In this document: positions 1-8,603 of the stretch, piece by piece | Numbering within the stretch: the first letter of the stretch is position 1 | How the letters are laid out: each line of letters opens with the position of its first letter | DNA from: Salinarimonas ramus | GTDB lineage: Bacteria > Pseudomonadota > Alphaproteobacteria > Rhizobiales > Beijerinckiaceae | Reading direction: 5' to 3' | Length of the DNA: 64,000 nucleotides | NCBI RefSeq assembly: GCF_014645695.1 | Contig: NZ_BMMF01000001.1 | Coordinates: forward strand, 372,001 to 436,000 | Translations under genes and position numbers: made by a program | The notes under the pieces: model-generated | Seen by the model: the letters and a program-made list of their open reading frames with translations, nothing else | What the model was told of the DNA's origin: nothing | The model's database searches: none

Positions 1-780
1 CTCGCGCCGCAGCGCGCGCCGCGCGAGGGTCAGCGTCGCGTCGGTGCAGGAATAGAGCGGCAGGATCACGGCCGCGATGACGTGCCCCTGCGCGGCGAGC
101 GCATAGAAAAGCCACGCGAGCGAGAGGCCGATCGGCAGCGAGCCGACGTCGCCGAGGAAGAGCCGCGCCGTGGGCTTGTTGTAGGGCGCGAATCCGAGGA
201 GCGCGCCGGCGAGCGCCGCGGCGACGAGGGTCTCCAGCGGCCCCACCACGCCCCACAGCCCGAGCCCCGCGATGACCGCCGATGCCGGCACGACGGCGGC
301 GACGGTTAGCCAGTCGAGCCCGTCCATGAAGTTCGTCAGGTTGACGAACCACAGCCCGGCGAGGGTCGCCAGCGCCAGCTCGACCGCGAGCGGGATCTCG
401 GGCGCGAGGATGCGCGCGCCGGCCCCCGCGCTCGCCACGAGGCCGGCGACCGCGATCGCCTGGACGGCGAGCCGGGGCGCGACGGGCATGGGCTGGATGT
501 CGTCGAGCGCGCCGATCAGCGCGAGGGCGCCCGTCGCCGCGGCGAGCGCCGCGAAGGCGCCCCAGCGCGCATCGGCGCTCCCCGCGAGCGCGAGGCCGCC
601 GGCCGATACGATCAGCATCGCTGCGAGAACGGCGATGCCCCCGCCCTGCGGCGTCGGCACGCGGTGGCTCGAGCGGGCGTTGGGGCGCGCCAATGCGTAG
701 CGGCGCATCAGGGGGAACAGGAGCGCGATCAGGGCGGCGCAGAGCCCGGCGGCGATGAGGATGCTGATGAGTACGATCAT
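1..780 (-). CDS. Glycosyltransferase family 4 (MraY/WecA-like), 3' end outside window
   Basis: Integral membrane enzyme that transfers a sugar-1-phosphate from a UDP-sugar to a polyprenyl phosphate, starting a surface polysaccharide. Reading leftwards from ATG at 780 there are 260 codons open to the window edge, so the C-terminus is missing. The N-terminus is a membrane helix, followed by the family loop NARSSHRVPTPQGGG (residues 34-48), an Asp pair (LDD), NFMDGLDW and NKPTARLFLGDVGS, all typical of this family. The acceptor sugar cannot be told. The divergent CapD/WbpM-type gene next door fits a shared polysaccharide locus that continues off the left edge. Confidence 0.88.
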   Translation of the reverse strand, partial: MIVLISILIAAGLCAALIALLFPLMRRYALARPNARSSHRVPTPQGGGIAVLAAMLIVSAGGLALAGSADARWGAFAALAAATGALALIGALDDIQPMPVAPRLAVQAIAVAGLVASAGAGARILAPEIPLAVELALATLAGLWFVNLTNFMDGLDWLTVAAVVPASAVIAGLGLWGVVGPLETLVAAALAGALLGFAPYNKPTARLFLGDVGSLPIGLSLAWLFYALAAQGHVIAAVILPLYSCTDATLTLARRALRRE

Positions 781-953
781 CGGGTGACGTCGGGCCTCGT
801 GCGCGGCTCCCCGCCTCGCGGCGCGCCGAACGCTTCTAGCGGCTGGGCCCCCGCACCGCAACGTGAGCGCCCTTCGTGACGGCCGGTGGGCGATTTGCGC
901 AGGCGCGCCCGGCATGCTACGCGCCCCCTTCCGCCACGGCTCCCGAACGAACG

Positions 954-2921
954 ATGGCCCGCTGGACGACCGAGATCTCCTGGAAGCGCCTGCTCGCCAG
1001 CGTGCACGACGTCGTGATGGCGGGCCTCGCCATGACGATCGCGCTCGCGGCGCGCTACGGCCTCGACGACCTGCCGGATACGGGCCTCGCCATCGGGTGG
1101 GTGGCGGGCACGATGGCCATCGCCGCCGTCGTCTTCCGGCTGTTCGGCCTGGGGCGCGGCATGTGGCGCTTCGCCTCCATCACGGACCTGCGCGCCATCG
1201 TGCTCGCTACGGCGACGACGCTCGTCGTCTTCGTCATCGCGCTCTTCCTGGTGAACCGGCTCGAAGCCTTCCCGCGCACGGCGCCGCTCATCGCCTGGTT
1301 CGTGATGGTGGTGCTGGTGGGCGCGCCGCGCCTGGCCTACCGCGCCCTGAAGGACGGCGGCCTCGCCAGCATCCGCCCGCGCGACCTCTCGCCCACGGGC
1401 GTCGAGGACGTGCTGATCATCGGCAGCGCCACCGAGGCGGACCGCGTGATCCGCACCTACGAGCTCGAGCGCTCGCGGCGCTGCAAGGTGCGCGGCATCA
1501 TCGACTACAAGCCCAACAAGCGCGGGCGCGAGGTGCGCGGCGTGCCCATCGTCGGCGACGTCTCGGAGTTCGAGGGCATCGTCGCGCGCCTCTCCCGCGG
1601 CGGCATCACGCTCGGCGCCGCGATCCTCGCCGCGCCCCAGTCCGAGCGCGAGAGCATCCACAGCTTGGCGGCCGTGGCCGCGCGCATCGGCCTGCCGCTG
1701 CGCCGCGTCGTGCAGCGCCCGCTCACCGGCGACGAGCCCGACCTCGCGCAGGTGACGCTGGAGGACCTTCTCGGCCGTCCGCCGGTGCGGCTCGACCTCG
1801 AGAACATCCGCACGATGATCGCCGAGCGGGTCGTCCTCGTCACCGGCGCCGGCGGCAGCATCGGCTCCGAGCTCGCCCGCCAGATCGCGGCGCGACGCCC
1901 GGCGCGTCTCCTCCTCGTCGACAGCTCCGAATACGCGCTCTACGAGATCGACCAGGCGCTCCAGCGCCACGCGCCCGGCGTACCGCGAACCGCGATCATC
2001 GCCGACGTGCGCGATCGCGAGCGCGTGCGCGCCATCCTGCGCCGGGAGCGCCCCGCCCTCGTCTTCCACGCCGCCGCCCTCAAGCACGTGCCGCTCGTCG
2101 AGGCGAACCCCTGCGAGGGCGCGCTCACCAACGTCGCGGGCACCCGCAACGTCGCCGATGCCTGCGTCGAGACCGACGTCGAGGCGATGGTGATGATCTC
2201 CACCGACAAGGCGATCCGCCCGACCAGCGTCATGGGCGCGACGAAGCGCGCGGCCGAGGCCTATTGCCAGGCGCTCGACGTCAGCGGCGTCGCGACCCGC
2301 TTCGTGACGGTGCGCTTCGGCAACGTGCTGGGCTCGACCGGCTCGGTGGTCCCGCTCTTCCGTCGCCAGATCGAGGCGGGCGGGCCCGTCACCGTGACGC
2401 ACGAGGACATGCGCCGCTACTTCATGACCGTGACGGAAGCCGTCGAGCTCGTGCTCCAGGCGGCGGCGAGCGGCGTCGCCCGGCCCGAGCAGCGCGGGCG
2501 CATCAGCGTGCTCGACATGGGCGAGCCGGTACGGATCATCGACCTCGCCCGCACCATGATCGCGCTCTCCGGCCTGCGGCCCGACCGCGACATCTCCGTC
2601 GCCGTCACCGGCCTGCGGCCGGGCGAGAAGCTGTTCGAGGAGCTGTTCGAGCAGGGGGAGACCACCGTGCCCGCGGGCGCCGACGGCGTCTTCGTCGCCA
2701 CCGCGCGCCTCGACGAGCTGCCGCGGGTGCGTGCGCTCCTCGACGACATCGAGCGCGCCGCGCGCGCGGAGGACGCCGACGGGGTGCGTGCGGGGCTCGC
2801 GACGCTCTCGCCGACGCTCCCGGTCGCGTCGCGCATGGAAGGCGCGGTGGAGGGCGCGCGCGAGATGCACGCGACGCCGCGCACGGCGGAGATCGTCCGG
2901 CTGGAGGCGGGGCGCTCCTGA
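954..2921 (+). CDS. CapD/WbpM/FlaA1-type membrane nucleotide-sugar epimerase/dehydratase
   Basis: 655-aa long-form enzyme that modifies UDP-GlcNAc-type sugars for capsule or O-antigen. About four N-terminal membrane helices (residues 12-125) are followed by a first nucleotide-binding region and then the SDR domain with TGAGGSIG (297-304) and STDKAIRPTSVMGATK (416-431). Met427 stands where classical SDRs have Tyr, giving the Ser-Met-Lys triad known for WbpM-type enzymes, so this is normal for the family. Start: ATG 954 puts the first membrane segment at the usual distance; an in-frame ATG at 876 would add 26 non-conserved residues. It is divergent from the glycosyltransferase, with about 170 bp between them. 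Confidence 0.9.
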   Translation: MARWTTEISWKRLLASVHDVVMAGLAMTIALAARYGLDDLPDTGLAIGWVAGTMAIAAVVFRLFGLGRGMWRFASITDLRAIVLATATTLVVFVIALFLVNRLEAFPRTAPLIAWFVMVVLVGAPRLAYRALKDGGLASIRPRDLSPTGVEDVLIIGSATEADRVIRTYELERSRRCKVRGIIDYKPNKRGREVRGVPIVGDVSEFEGIVARLSRGGITLGAAILAAPQSERESIHSLAAVAARIGLPLRRVVQRPLTGDEPDLAQVTLEDLLGRPPVRLDLENIRTMIAERVVLVTGAGGSIGSELARQIAARRPARLLLVDSSEYALYEIDQALQRHAPGVPRTAIIADVRDRERVRAILRRERPALVFHAAALKHVPLVEANPCEGALTNVAGTRNVADACVETDVEAMVMISTDKAIRPTSVMGATKRAAEAYCQALDVSGVATRFVTVRFGNVLGSTGSVVPLFRRQIEAGGPVTVTHEDMRRYFMTVTEAVELVLQAAASGVARPEQRGRISVLDMGEPVRIIDLARTMIALSGLRPDRDISVAVTGLRPGEKLFEELFEQGETTVPAGADGVFVATARLDELPRVRALLDDIERAARAEDADGVRAGLATLSPTLPVASRMEGAVEGAREMHATPRTAEIVRLEAGRS

Positions 2922-3074
2922 GCGGCGAAGGGCGTACCCGATGTGGCGGTACGGAATGTCGCACACGAAATCGCGAGCGTGACCGTTCCGGCTGGCGGCG
3001 GGGGGAGATCTGCGGCAGGCTCCGGGGAAAGCGCGCATTTCACGCGCGCTCGTGTGTTTTCGTCCGGAGGTCCC

Positions 3075-4697
3075 ATGACGCGCTCCCGCCCCTTCTCCGC
3101 CCGCCTCGCGCGCGGCGGGATCTCGGCCATCGCCCTTTCGCTTGCCCTGTCGCTTGCCCTGTCGCTCCCCCTCGCGGGCCCGGCCGCCGCCGAGACCTTC
3201 CGCTGGGCGACGACCACCGATCCGCAGACGATGGACCCGCACGCGGTGAACGCGGCGCCGGTGACGTCCTTCCTCAACAACGTCTACGAGGGCCTGGTGC
3301 GCCGCGACGCCGAGATGGCGATCGAGCCCTCGCTCGCGACCTCGTGGGCGCCGCTCGAGGGCGAGGACGGCTGGCGCTTCACGCTGCGCGAAGGCGTCAC
3401 CTTCCACGACGGCTCCGCCTTCACCGCCGACGACGTGCTGTTCTCCTACGAGCGCGCCGCCTCCGAGGAGAGCGACGTGCGCTCCTGGTTCGCGCCGGTG
3501 ACGGAGGTGCGCGTCGTCGACGACCGCACCATCGATTTCGTGACGAGCGCGCCCAACCCGCTCTTCCCCGATTCCATCGCCAACTTCCTGATCATGGACC
3601 GTGGCTGGGCGGAGGCGAACGACGCCGCGCGCCCCGCCCGCGACGCGGAGAACTTCGCCACCCGCAACACCAACGGCACGGGCCCCTTCCGGCTCGCCGC
3701 CCGCGATCCCGGCATCGAGACCCGGCTCGCGCCCTTCGACGGCTGGTGGGACGAGGCCCGGCACAACGTCACCGAGGCGATCTACACCCCCATCGGCAAC
3801 CCGGCGACCGGCCTCGCCGCGCTGCTCTCGGGCGAGATCGACATGATCTCGCCGATCCCGCTCCAGGACGTGGCGCAGGTCGAGGGGCGCGAGGGCTTCC
3901 GCGTGCTGGAAGGGCTCGAGACGCGCGTCATCATGCTCGGCTTCGGGCACGATCGCGAGACGCTGAAATACGGCGCGGACGCCGGCGCGCCGAACCCCTT
4001 CCTCGACCCGCGCGTGCGGCGCGCGGTGGCACTCGCCATCGACGTCGAGACGATCGATCGCATCATCATGCGCGGCAAGGCGGAGCCCGCCTCCCAGCTG
4101 CTGCCGGCGGGCCTCAGCGGCTATTCGGAGGCGAACGACGCACCCCTCGGCTTCGACGAGGCGGCGGCGCGGGCGCTGCTGGCGGAGGCCGGCCATCCCG
4201 ACGGCTTCTCCTTCGGGCTGATGTGCACCAACGACCGCTACATCAACGACGAGGCCGTCTGCCGAGCCGTCGCCTCCATGCTGGCGCGGGTGGGCATCGA
4301 CGCCGAGCTGACCGTGATGCCGGTTCGGAACTATTGGGAGGAACTGCGGGCGGACAATTTCGACATGTACCTCCTGGGCTGGTCGCCCGGCACGTTCGAC
4401 GCCGAGCACCCGATCCGCTTCCTGGCCGCGACGCCCAACGAGGAGACCCGTGTCGGCTCGTGGAATTTCGGCGGCTGGTCGAACACCCGCGTGGACGAGT
4501 TGCTCCCCCTCGTGCAGCAGGAGCTCGACCCCGCCGCCCGCCAAGCCATGCTCGACGAGATCGCCGCCATCCTCCAGGAGGAGGTCGCCTACGTCCCCCT
4601 CTACGTCGAGCCGCTGATCTGGGCGGCGAAGGCGAACATCGACCTCGTCCAGCGCCCGGACAATTTCTTCATGCTGCGCTGGGTGCGAGTGAATTGA
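3075..4697 (+). CDS. Peptide-type ABC transporter substrate-binding protein (SBP family 5), importer 1
   Basis: 540-aa periplasmic receptor for an oligopeptide/nickel/opine-type importer. The signal peptide contains the near-perfect repeat LSLALSLALSLPL and ends near AAAETF; the mature part has the family-5 pattern (DPQTMDPH, LREGVTFHDGSAFTADDV, GTGPFRL, RRAVALAIDVETI). Start ATG 3075 follows GGAGG at 3066-3070; an in-frame ATG at 2943 would add 44 residues ahead of the signal peptide and is rejected. First gene of an operon with two permeases and a fused ATPase. The ligand is not predictable; family 5 also covers glutathione, dipeptides and glycosides. A 247-bp gap with a palindromic repeat separates it from the permease. 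Confidence 0.92.
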   Translation: MTRSRPFSARLARGGISAIALSLALSLALSLPLAGPAAAETFRWATTTDPQTMDPHAVNAAPVTSFLNNVYEGLVRRDAEMAIEPSLATSWAPLEGEDGWRFTLREGVTFHDGSAFTADDVLFSYERAASEESDVRSWFAPVTEVRVVDDRTIDFVTSAPNPLFPDSIANFLIMDRGWAEANDAARPARDAENFATRNTNGTGPFRLAARDPGIETRLAPFDGWWDEARHNVTEAIYTPIGNPATGLAALLSGEIDMISPIPLQDVAQVEGREGFRVLEGLETRVIMLGFGHDRETLKYGADAGAPNPFLDPRVRRAVALAIDVETIDRIIMRGKAEPASQLLPAGLSGYSEANDAPLGFDEAAARALLAEAGHPDGFSFGLMCTNDRYINDEAVCRAVASMLARVGIDAELTVMPVRNYWEELRADNFDMYLLGWSPGTFDAEHPIRFLAATPNEETRVGSWNFGGWSNTRVDELLPLVQQELDPAARQAMLDEIAAILQEEVAYVPLYVEPLIWAAKANIDLVQRPDNFFMLRWVRVN

Positions 4698-4717
4698 GGC
4701 TCGCGTCGGGCGGAACG

Positions 4718-4938
4718 TCTCCTTCCCTGTAGGGGAAGGTGGCGCCGCGCGCAGCGCGGTGACGGATGGGGCGCGGCGAATGCCGCGTTCGGCGAAGCCG
4801 AATTGCCGCTCGCGCCGCGCTCGAACCGTCAGGATAGCTTCGACCGTCCATTTCGGCTTCGCCGAACGCGCCTCGCGGCGCGCCCCATCCGTCTCGCCGG
4901 CTTCGCCGTCGATCCACCTTCCCCTACAGGGAAGGAGA
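4718..4938. repeat. Nested palindromic intergenic repeat, copy 1
   Basis: 221-bp element bounded by a perfect 25-bp terminal inverted repeat (4718-4742 and 4914-4938; core CTTCCCTGTAGGGGAAGG). Two more perfect 15-bp pairs nest inside: 4761-4775 with 4879-4893 (GACGGATGGGGCGCG and complement) and 4788-4802 with 4852-4866 (TTCGGCGAAGCCGAA and complement). The transcript could fold into one long interrupted hairpin. It fills nearly the whole gap between the binding-protein and permease genes. No reading frame in it looks like a transposase, so it is a non-autonomous or REP/MITE-like element. Related copies lie at 11197-11382 and 28018-28205. Confidence 0.93.
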
Positions 4939-4944
4939 AAACCC

Positions 4945-5919
4945 ATGATCCCCTTCATCGCCCGCCGGCTCGTCCAGTCGCTGTTCGTCATGCTCGCGGT
5001 GGCGGCGCTCGCCTTCGCGCTGTTCCGCTTCGTCGGCGATCCCGTCTCGCAGATGACGGGCGTCGAGACGGCGCCGCAGGACATGGAGCGGCTTCGCGTC
5101 GAGCTCGGGCTGACGGATCCGATCCCGCTCCAGTTCGCCCGCTTCGTCGGCGACCTCGTCACGGGGGATTTCGGCTATTCGTACCGCACCCGCCAGCCGG
5201 TGGGCGAGATGATCGCGCAGCGCGTCCCGGCCACCCTCGAGCTGGGGCTCGTGGCATTGCTGATCTCGCTCGTCGTCGGCATACCCGGCGGCATCTACGC
5301 GGCGCTGCACCCCCGCGCCCCGGGCACGCAGGCGCTCCTCGTCGGCACGCTGATCGGCGTCTCGGTGCCGACCTTCGTCATCGGCATCCTCTTGATCTTC
5401 CTCTTCGGCGTGAAGCTCGGCTGGCTGCCCACCTTCGGGCGCGGGGGTACCGTCGACATCGGCGGATGGCGGACGTCCCTCCTCACCCTCGACGGCTGGC
5501 GCGCGCTGATCCTGCCGGCGATCACGCTCGGGCTCTACCAGCTCACCCTGACGCTCCGGCTCGTGCGCGCCGAGATGATGGACGTGATGCGCACCGACCA
5601 CATCCGCTTCGCCATGGCGCGGGGCCTGCCGCTCGGGACGATCCACTACCGCCACGCCTTCCGCAACACGCTGGTGCCCGTGGTCACGATCGTCGCGCTC
5701 CAGTTCGGCGGGGTGATCGCCTTCTCCGTCGTGACGGAGAGCGTGTTCCAATGGCCGGGGCTGGGGCTGCTCTTCCTCGAATCCATCCGCTTCGTCGACA
5801 TCCCCGTGATGGCGGTCTACCTCGTCCTGATCGGCTTCGTGTTCGTGGTGCTCAACCTCCTCGTCGATCTCCTCTATGCGGCCATAGACCCGCGCATTCG
5901 CGTGGCGGGAGCGGCCTGA
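4945..5919 (+). CDS. Peptide-type ABC transporter permease (DppB-like), importer 1
   Basis: 324-aa inner-membrane permease with the DppB architecture: an N-terminal helix (IARRLVQSLFVMLAVAALAF), a periplasmic segment with GDPV, then about five helices including the EAA-type loop around RGLPLGTIHYRHAFRNTLVP. Start ATG 4945 follows AAGGAG at 4932-4937 with a 7-nt spacer; that ribosome binding site is the last part of the palindromic repeat. The in-frame ATG at 4759 lies inside the repeat and is rejected. The stop lies one base before the DppC-like gene. It pairs with the next permease to form the channel. Confidence 0.92.
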   Translation: MIPFIARRLVQSLFVMLAVAALAFALFRFVGDPVSQMTGVETAPQDMERLRVELGLTDPIPLQFARFVGDLVTGDFGYSYRTRQPVGEMIAQRVPATLELGLVALLISLVVGIPGGIYAALHPRAPGTQALLVGTLIGVSVPTFVIGILLIFLFGVKLGWLPTFGRGGTVDIGGWRTSLLTLDGWRALILPAITLGLYQLTLTLRLVRAEMMDVMRTDHIRFAMARGLPLGTIHYRHAFRNTLVPVVTIVALQFGGVIAFSVVTESVFQWPGLGLLFLESIRFVDIPVMAVYLVLIGFVFVVLNLLVDLLYAAIDPRIRVAGAA

Positions 5920-5920
5920 C

Positions 5921-6826
5921 ATGCGCGCATTCCTCTCCCAGAGCGAGGCGCTGCACCTCCTGGCCCGCAGTCCCCTCGTGATCGCAGCCGCGCTCGTCGC
6001 GCTCCTCGCGATCGCCGGCGCGGCGCTGGCGCCGCTGATCGCGCCGAGCGACCCCTACGACCTCGCGAGCTTCAGCCTCGTCGACGGCCTGCGCCCGCCG
6101 GCCTTCCTCGAAGGCGGCGATACGCGCTTCCTGCTCGGCACCGACGACCAGGGCCGCGACATGGTCTCGGCGATCCTCTACGGCGCGCGGCTCTCCCTCG
6201 TCATCGGGCTCGGCGCCCTCGCCTTCGCGGCGATCCTCGGCATCGGGCTGGGCCTCGCCGCCGGGTGGATCGGCGGGCGCTTCGACGCGCTCGTCATGCG
6301 CATCGCCGACGTGCAGCTCGCGCTGCCCGCGATCCTCACCGCGCTCCTCGTCGACGGCATCGCCCGCGGTCTCCTGCCCTCGGGCGCGCGCGACGAGGTG
6401 CGCATCCCCGTCCTCGTCGCCGCCATCGGCCTGTCGCTGTGGGTCGATTTCGCCCGCACCGCCCGCGCCTCGACGCTGCGCGCGAAGAACGAAGACTACG
6501 TCCAGGCCGCCATCGCCATGGGCGTCCACCCGGCGCGCATCCTCTTCGTCGAGATCCTGCCCAACGTGCTGGGGCCGCTCGTCGTCATCGCCACCGTCGA
6601 TCTCGCCTCGGCGATCCTGCTCGAGGCGACGCTCTCCTTCCTCGGCGTCGGCCTTCCGGCGGACGCGCCCTCGCTCGGCACGCTGATCCGTATCGGCATG
6701 CAATTCCTGCTCTCGGGGGAATGGTGGATCCTGTGGCTGCCCACCGCCTTCCTCGTCGCGCTCGTCGTCGCCATCAACGTCATGGGCGACTTCCTGCGCG
6801 AGATCTTCGATCCGAGGCTGCGCTGA
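5921..6826 (+). CDS. Peptide-type ABC transporter permease (DppC-like), importer 1
   Basis: 301-aa second permease of the importer. It shows the DppC signature of an N-terminal helix, the loop GTDDQGRDMVSAILYGARLS (about 75-94), and the EAA-type segment ending in PNVLGPLVVIATVDLASAIL, then SFLGVGLP. The start is one base after the previous stop, and its own TGA overlaps the next ATG by one base (TGATG), so translation is probably coupled through the operon. Confidence 0.92.
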   Translation: MRAFLSQSEALHLLARSPLVIAAALVALLAIAGAALAPLIAPSDPYDLASFSLVDGLRPPAFLEGGDTRFLLGTDDQGRDMVSAILYGARLSLVIGLGALAFAAILGIGLGLAAGWIGGRFDALVMRIADVQLALPAILTALLVDGIARGLLPSGARDEVRIPVLVAAIGLSLWVDFARTARASTLRAKNEDYVQAAIAMGVHPARILFVEILPNVLGPLVVIATVDLASAILLEATLSFLGVGLPADAPSLGTLIRIGMQFLLSGEWWILWLPTAFLVALVVAINVMGDFLREIFDPRLR

Positions 6827-8553
6827 TGCTCGCCGTCCAGGGCCTCACCGTCGCCTTTCCCGGGCGCCAGGGCACGTTCAACGCCGTCGAGGACGTCGAC
6901 CTCGCCGTCGCGGCGGGCGAGATCCACGGGCTCGTCGGCGAGAGCGGCGCCGGCAAGTCCACGATCGCCGCCGCGATCACGGGGCTCCTGCCGGCGCCGG
7001 GGATCATCGCCGGCGGCGCGATCCGGCTCGGCGAGACCGACCTCCTAGCCCTCCCCTTCGCCGCGCGTCACGCCACGCGTGGCAAGCGCGTCTCGATGAT
7101 CTTCCAGGATCCGCAGACGAGCCTCGACCCGCTGATGACCATCGAGGCGCAGCTCGTCGAGACGATCCTCGCCCACGAGCCCGCCCTGGGACGAGCGGCC
7201 GCATGGGCGCGGGCGGCGGCGCTGCTGGGCGAGACCGGGATCCGCGATCCCGAGCGGCGGATGCAGGCCTACCCGCATCAATTCTCCGGGGGCATGCGCC
7301 AGCGCGTGGTCATCGCGCTCGCTCTGTGCACGAACCCCGAGCTCGTCATCGCCGACGAGCCGACGACGGCGCTCGACGTCGCCGTGCAGTCGCAGGTGCT
7401 CGCGCTCATCCGCCGCCTCGTCGACGAGCGCGGCATCGGCATGGTGCTCATCACCCACGACATCGGCGTCATCGCCCAGGTGACGGACCGCGTCACCGTG
7501 CTGCGCCACGGCCGCGTCGTCGAGGCCGGTGCGACGGCGGACGTGCTCGGGAACCCACAGGCCGCTTACACGAAGAGCCTGCTCGCCTCGATCCCGCGTC
7601 TCGACCGGCGCCTGCCGCGCTTTCCGCTGATCGCCGACGAGGAGCGCGCCCCTTCGGCGAGCGCGGGGGCGGATGCCGGCGCGCTCGCCGAGGCGTGGCT
7701 GAAGGCGCGTCCCGCGGGGGCGGGCACGCACGCGGCCGAGGCGCTCGCGGTCGAGAACCTCACGGTCGCCTTCGACGGGCCCCGGCGCGCCTTCTTCCGC
7801 AAGGAGCCGCCGATCCGCGCCGTGGACGACGTCTCTCTCGCGCTGCCGCGGGGCGCGGTGCTCGGTCTCGTCGGCGAGAGCGGATCGGGCAAGTCCACGC
7901 TCGCCAAGGCGATCATGGGCCTCGTCCAGCCGAGCGCGGGCACGATGCGCCACGACGGCGCGGCGCTGCCGCCGGGGCGCACGCGCCCGCGCAAGCACCC
8001 CTCGCGGCGGGCGATCCAGATGGTGTTCCAGGACCCGTTCTCGTCGCTCAACGGACGCCGCCGCATCGGCGCGATCCTCGCCGAGCCGCTCGTGCTCTAC
8101 GGGCTCGAGCCCGACGCCGGCGCCCGCGCGCGGCTCGTCTCCTCCATGCTCGCCCTCGTGGGCCTGCCCACGGACGCGGCCGAGCGCTATCCGCATCAAT
8201 TCTCCGGCGGGCAGCGCCAGCGCATCGCCATCGGGCGGGCGCTGCTGGCGCGCCCCGACGTGCTCGTGTGCGACGAGCCGACCTCCGCCCTCGACGTCTC
8301 GATCCAGGCGCAGGTCCTCAACCTTTTGAAGGACCTGCAGGAGCGCTTCGCCCTCTCCATCCTCTTCATCAGCCACGATCTCGCGGTGGTGCGCCAGATG
8401 GCCGACCGGATCGCCGTGATGAAGGACGGGCGCCTCGTCGAGACCGGCGAGAGCGAGGCCTTCTTCGCCGGGCCGCGGGAGCCCTATTCCCGCAATCTCC
8501 TGGCGCTCACGCCCGTCCTCTCGGTGAAGCGGCCCCGGGCGCAGGCGTCCTGA
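6826..8553 (+). CDS. Fused two-domain peptide ABC transporter ATPase (DppD-DppF fusion), importer 1
   Basis: 575-aa protein joining the two ATPases of an oligopeptide importer in one chain. Domain 1 has Walker A GESGAGKST, signature FSGGMRQRV and Walker [13 protein letters not shown]. After a linker near residues 270-305, domain 2 has [18 protein letters not shown] and VLVCDEPTSALD, so both sites look active. The other two peptide-type importers in this window keep DppD and DppF as separate genes. ATG 6826 overlaps the previous stop by one base; upstream in-frame codons are the permease read in another frame. The stop codon is also the first three bases of a possible LacI operator. Confidence 0.93.
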   Translation: MLAVQGLTVAFPGRQGTFNAVEDVDLAVAAGEIHGLVGESGAGKSTIAAAITGLLPAPGIIAGGAIRLGETDLLALPFAARHATRGKRVSMIFQDPQTSLDPLMTIEAQLVETILAHEPALGRAAAWARAAALLGETGIRDPERRMQAYPHQFSGGMRQRVVIALALCTNPELVIADEPTTALDVAVQSQVLALIRRLVDERGIGMVLITHDIGVIAQVTDRVTVLRHGRVVEAGATADVLGNPQAAYTKSLLASIPRLDRRLPRFPLIADEERAPSASAGADAGALAEAWLKARPAGAGTHAAEALAVENLTVAFDGPRRAFFRKEPPIRAVDDVSLALPRGAVLGLVGESGSGKSTLAKAIMGLVQPSAGTMRHDGAALPPGRTRPRKHPSRRAIQMVFQDPFSSLNGRRRIGAILAEPLVLYGLEPDAGARARLVSSMLALVGLPTDAAERYPHQFSGGQRQRIAIGRALLARPDVLVCDEPTSALDVSIQAQVLNLLKDLQERFALSILFISHDLAVVRQMADRIAVMKDGRLVETGESEAFFAGPREPYSRNLLALTPVLSVKRPRAQAS

Positions 8554-8582
8554 TTGACGTACCTCAGCGGCGCATGGATAGT
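8551..8582 (+). promoter_or_regulatory. Promoter and possible autoregulatory operator of the LacI gene
   Basis: TTGACG (8554-8559) and GATAGT (8577-8582) are separated by exactly 17 bases, a good sigma-70-like promoter; transcription would begin near 8589, just before GGGAGG (8593-8598) and GTG 8604. The 16-mer TGATTGACGTACCTCA (8551-8566) covers the -35 box and matches 13 of 16 positions of the dyad upstream of the binding-protein gene at 9695-9710, including the central CG usual in LacI operators. Promoter elements are seen; the operator role is inferred. Confidence 0.55.
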
Positions 8583-8603
8583 CGCCTGCCGCGGGAGGTG
8601 GAA

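Noticed and set aside
863-4732. Plus-strand open frame of 1289 codons
   Set aside because: Out-of-frame translation of the epimerase and binding-protein genes, running through the gap between them; Arg-rich with no motifs.
4718-4938. Palindromic repeat as an insertion sequence
   Set aside because: 221 bp or less, with no transposase-like frame and no clear target duplication; a non-autonomous element fits better.
777-5162. Very long minus-strand open frame (1461 codons) across the epimerase and binding-protein genes
   Set aside because: Arg/Ala/Asp/His-rich antisense translation with no domain, opposite to two clear genes; long stop-free frames are expected at this GC content.
8574-8603. 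ATG 8574 as the LacI start
   Set aside because: It lies in the spacer of a good promoter and lacks a ribosome site; GTG 8604 has GGGAGG at the right distance.
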